In this document: positions 63,579 to 64,000 of the stretch, one piece after another
Layout: each line of letters begins with the position of its first letter
How positions within the stretch are numbered: position 1 is the stretch's first letter
Assembly: GCF_000422465.1 (NCBI RefSeq)
Contig: NZ_KE383842.1
Span: 641,845-705,844 of the forward strand
DNA length: 64,000 nucleotides
Direction: 5' to 3'
Origin: Paenibacillus harenae DSM 16969
GTDB lineage: Bacteria; Bacillota; Bacilli; Paenibacillales; Paenibacillaceae
Position numbers and translations under genes: made by a program
The notes under the pieces: generated by a model
What the model saw: only the letters and a program-made list of their open reading frames with translations
What the model was told of the DNA's origin: nothing
The model's database searches: none

Positions 63579-63816
63579 CGGCGAGCTCTCTTTTGAGCAG
63601 GCGATGGAGCGATTGGATCTGATCGTATCCAAGCTGGAGAATGGCGACGTTCCTCTGGAAACAGCTATTGAATTGTTTCAGGAGGGGATGAAGCTGTCGC
63701 AGCTATGCGGGGGCAAGCTGGAGCAGGTAGAACGGAAAATCGAACTGCTTATCGAGTCGGAGCAGGGCTTCCAGAAAAAACCGTTTGCGTCTGTAAACGA
63801 GGATAAAGGGGAATAA
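63562..63816 (+). CDS. xseB: Exodeoxyribonuclease VII small subunit
   Basis: 84 residues: LSFEQAMERLDLIVSKLENGDVPLETAIELFQEGMKLSQLCGGKLEQVERKIELL, the XseB helical hairpin. It starts inside xseA (GGGGAGATCAAAGCAATG), keeping the two subunits coupled. Confidence 0.95.
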   Translation: MEATNNGELSFEQAMERLDLIVSKLENGDVPLETAIELFQEGMKLSQLCGGKLEQVERKIELLIESEQGFQKKPFASVNEDKGE

Positions 63817-63818
63817 GC

Positions 63819-64000
63819 TTGAACGACAGGTCGGATATTACCGCATATTTATCTCGTTGCGCAGAGCTGACGGAGGCTGCGCTCAAGCAGGCGCTCCCGG
63901 CAGAATGGGACATTCCCGGCCGTCTGCGGGAAGCCATGCGCTATTCGCTTGAAGCGGGCGGCAAAAGGCTTCGTCCGGCGCTCGTCTTAACAGCCGCCGA
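63819..64000 (+). CDS. ispA: Polyprenyl (farnesyl) diphosphate synthase, 5' part only
   Basis: 60 residues are visible before the window ends. The frame starts at TTG 63819, seven bases after AAAGGGG and two bases past the xseB stop, and contains LREAMRYSLEAGGKRLRPALVL, the first conserved block (GGKRLRP) of trans-prenyl diphosphate synthases. Position after xseB marks it as ispA (yqiD). The DDxxD motifs lie outside. Its product would feed the terpenoid cyclase pathway at 29 kb. Confidence 0.9.
   Translation, partial: MNDRSDITAYLSRCAELTEAALKQALPAEWDIPGRLREAMRYSLEAGGKRLRPALVLTAA

Overview
The window is a chromosomal segment from an endospore-forming member of the Bacillales, most likely Paenibacillaceae (Paenibacillus/Cohnella type). 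The evidence is the gene order glyS-ppsR-yqxD-dnaG-sigA-trmK-yqfO, a gerP spore-germination cluster, the order mntR-yqhQ-yqhR-aroQ-yqhT-efp ... yqhV-spoIIIAA-AH-accBC-yqhY-nusB-folD-xseAB-ispA known from Bacillus subtilis, many TTG and GTG starts behind strong Shine-Dalgarno sequences, and moderate GC. I see no insertion sequence, prophage, CRISPR array or tRNA gene. Both ends cut genes: glyS lacks its start and ispA lacks its end.

Layout. 1-9.1 kb: translation and replication housekeeping (glyS, ppsR, yqxD, dnaG, sigA, a membrane protein, trmK, yqfO). 9.17-9.58 kb: RNase P RNA, which has the type A rather than the Bacillus type B architecture. 9.6-21.1 kb: an accessory stretch with a secreted subtilase, ypuI, a DUF1540 protein whose ribosome binding site lies inside a terminator-like hairpin, a small alarmone synthetase, an ABC ATPase overlapping a large membrane-anchored alpha/beta hydrolase, a decayed queuosine-precursor transporter, HelD, a PAS-XRE regulator and a small protein with two identical-spacing C/H fingers. 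21.3-29 kb: a glycogen operon (glgB-glgC-glgD-glgA-GH15). 29-34.9 kb: squalene-hopene/sporulenol cyclase, a YeiH transporter, YjcZ, gerPA-E (no gerPF found) and an Hsp20-like gene. 35-43 kb: a metal and methionine block (zur, yidD, T-box plus metG, znuA-znuC-znuB-ccdA behind a promoter with a Zur-type operator, mntR). 43-51.5 kb: yqhQ, yqhR, aroQ, yqhT, efp, aspartokinase, DUF441, comB, comA, yqhV. 51.5-57.1 kb: the complete spoIIIA operon with a sigma-E type promoter. 57.2-64 kb: accBC, the Asp23/AmaP/DUF2273 trio, nusB, folD, xseA, xseB and ispA.

Much of the segment serves sporulation (spoIIIA, gerP, yjcZ, the cyclase, probably comAB) and metal homeostasis (zur and znu about 3 kb apart, then mntR). 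I found no wholly unknown multi-gene system. The most useful leads are RNA or DNA level: the hairpin at the DUF1540 ribosome binding site, the ATT-started yqxD, a two-copy palindromic repeat, the type A rnpB, and the ambiguous metG T-box specifier. All functional calls come from reading motifs by eye; no database search was run.
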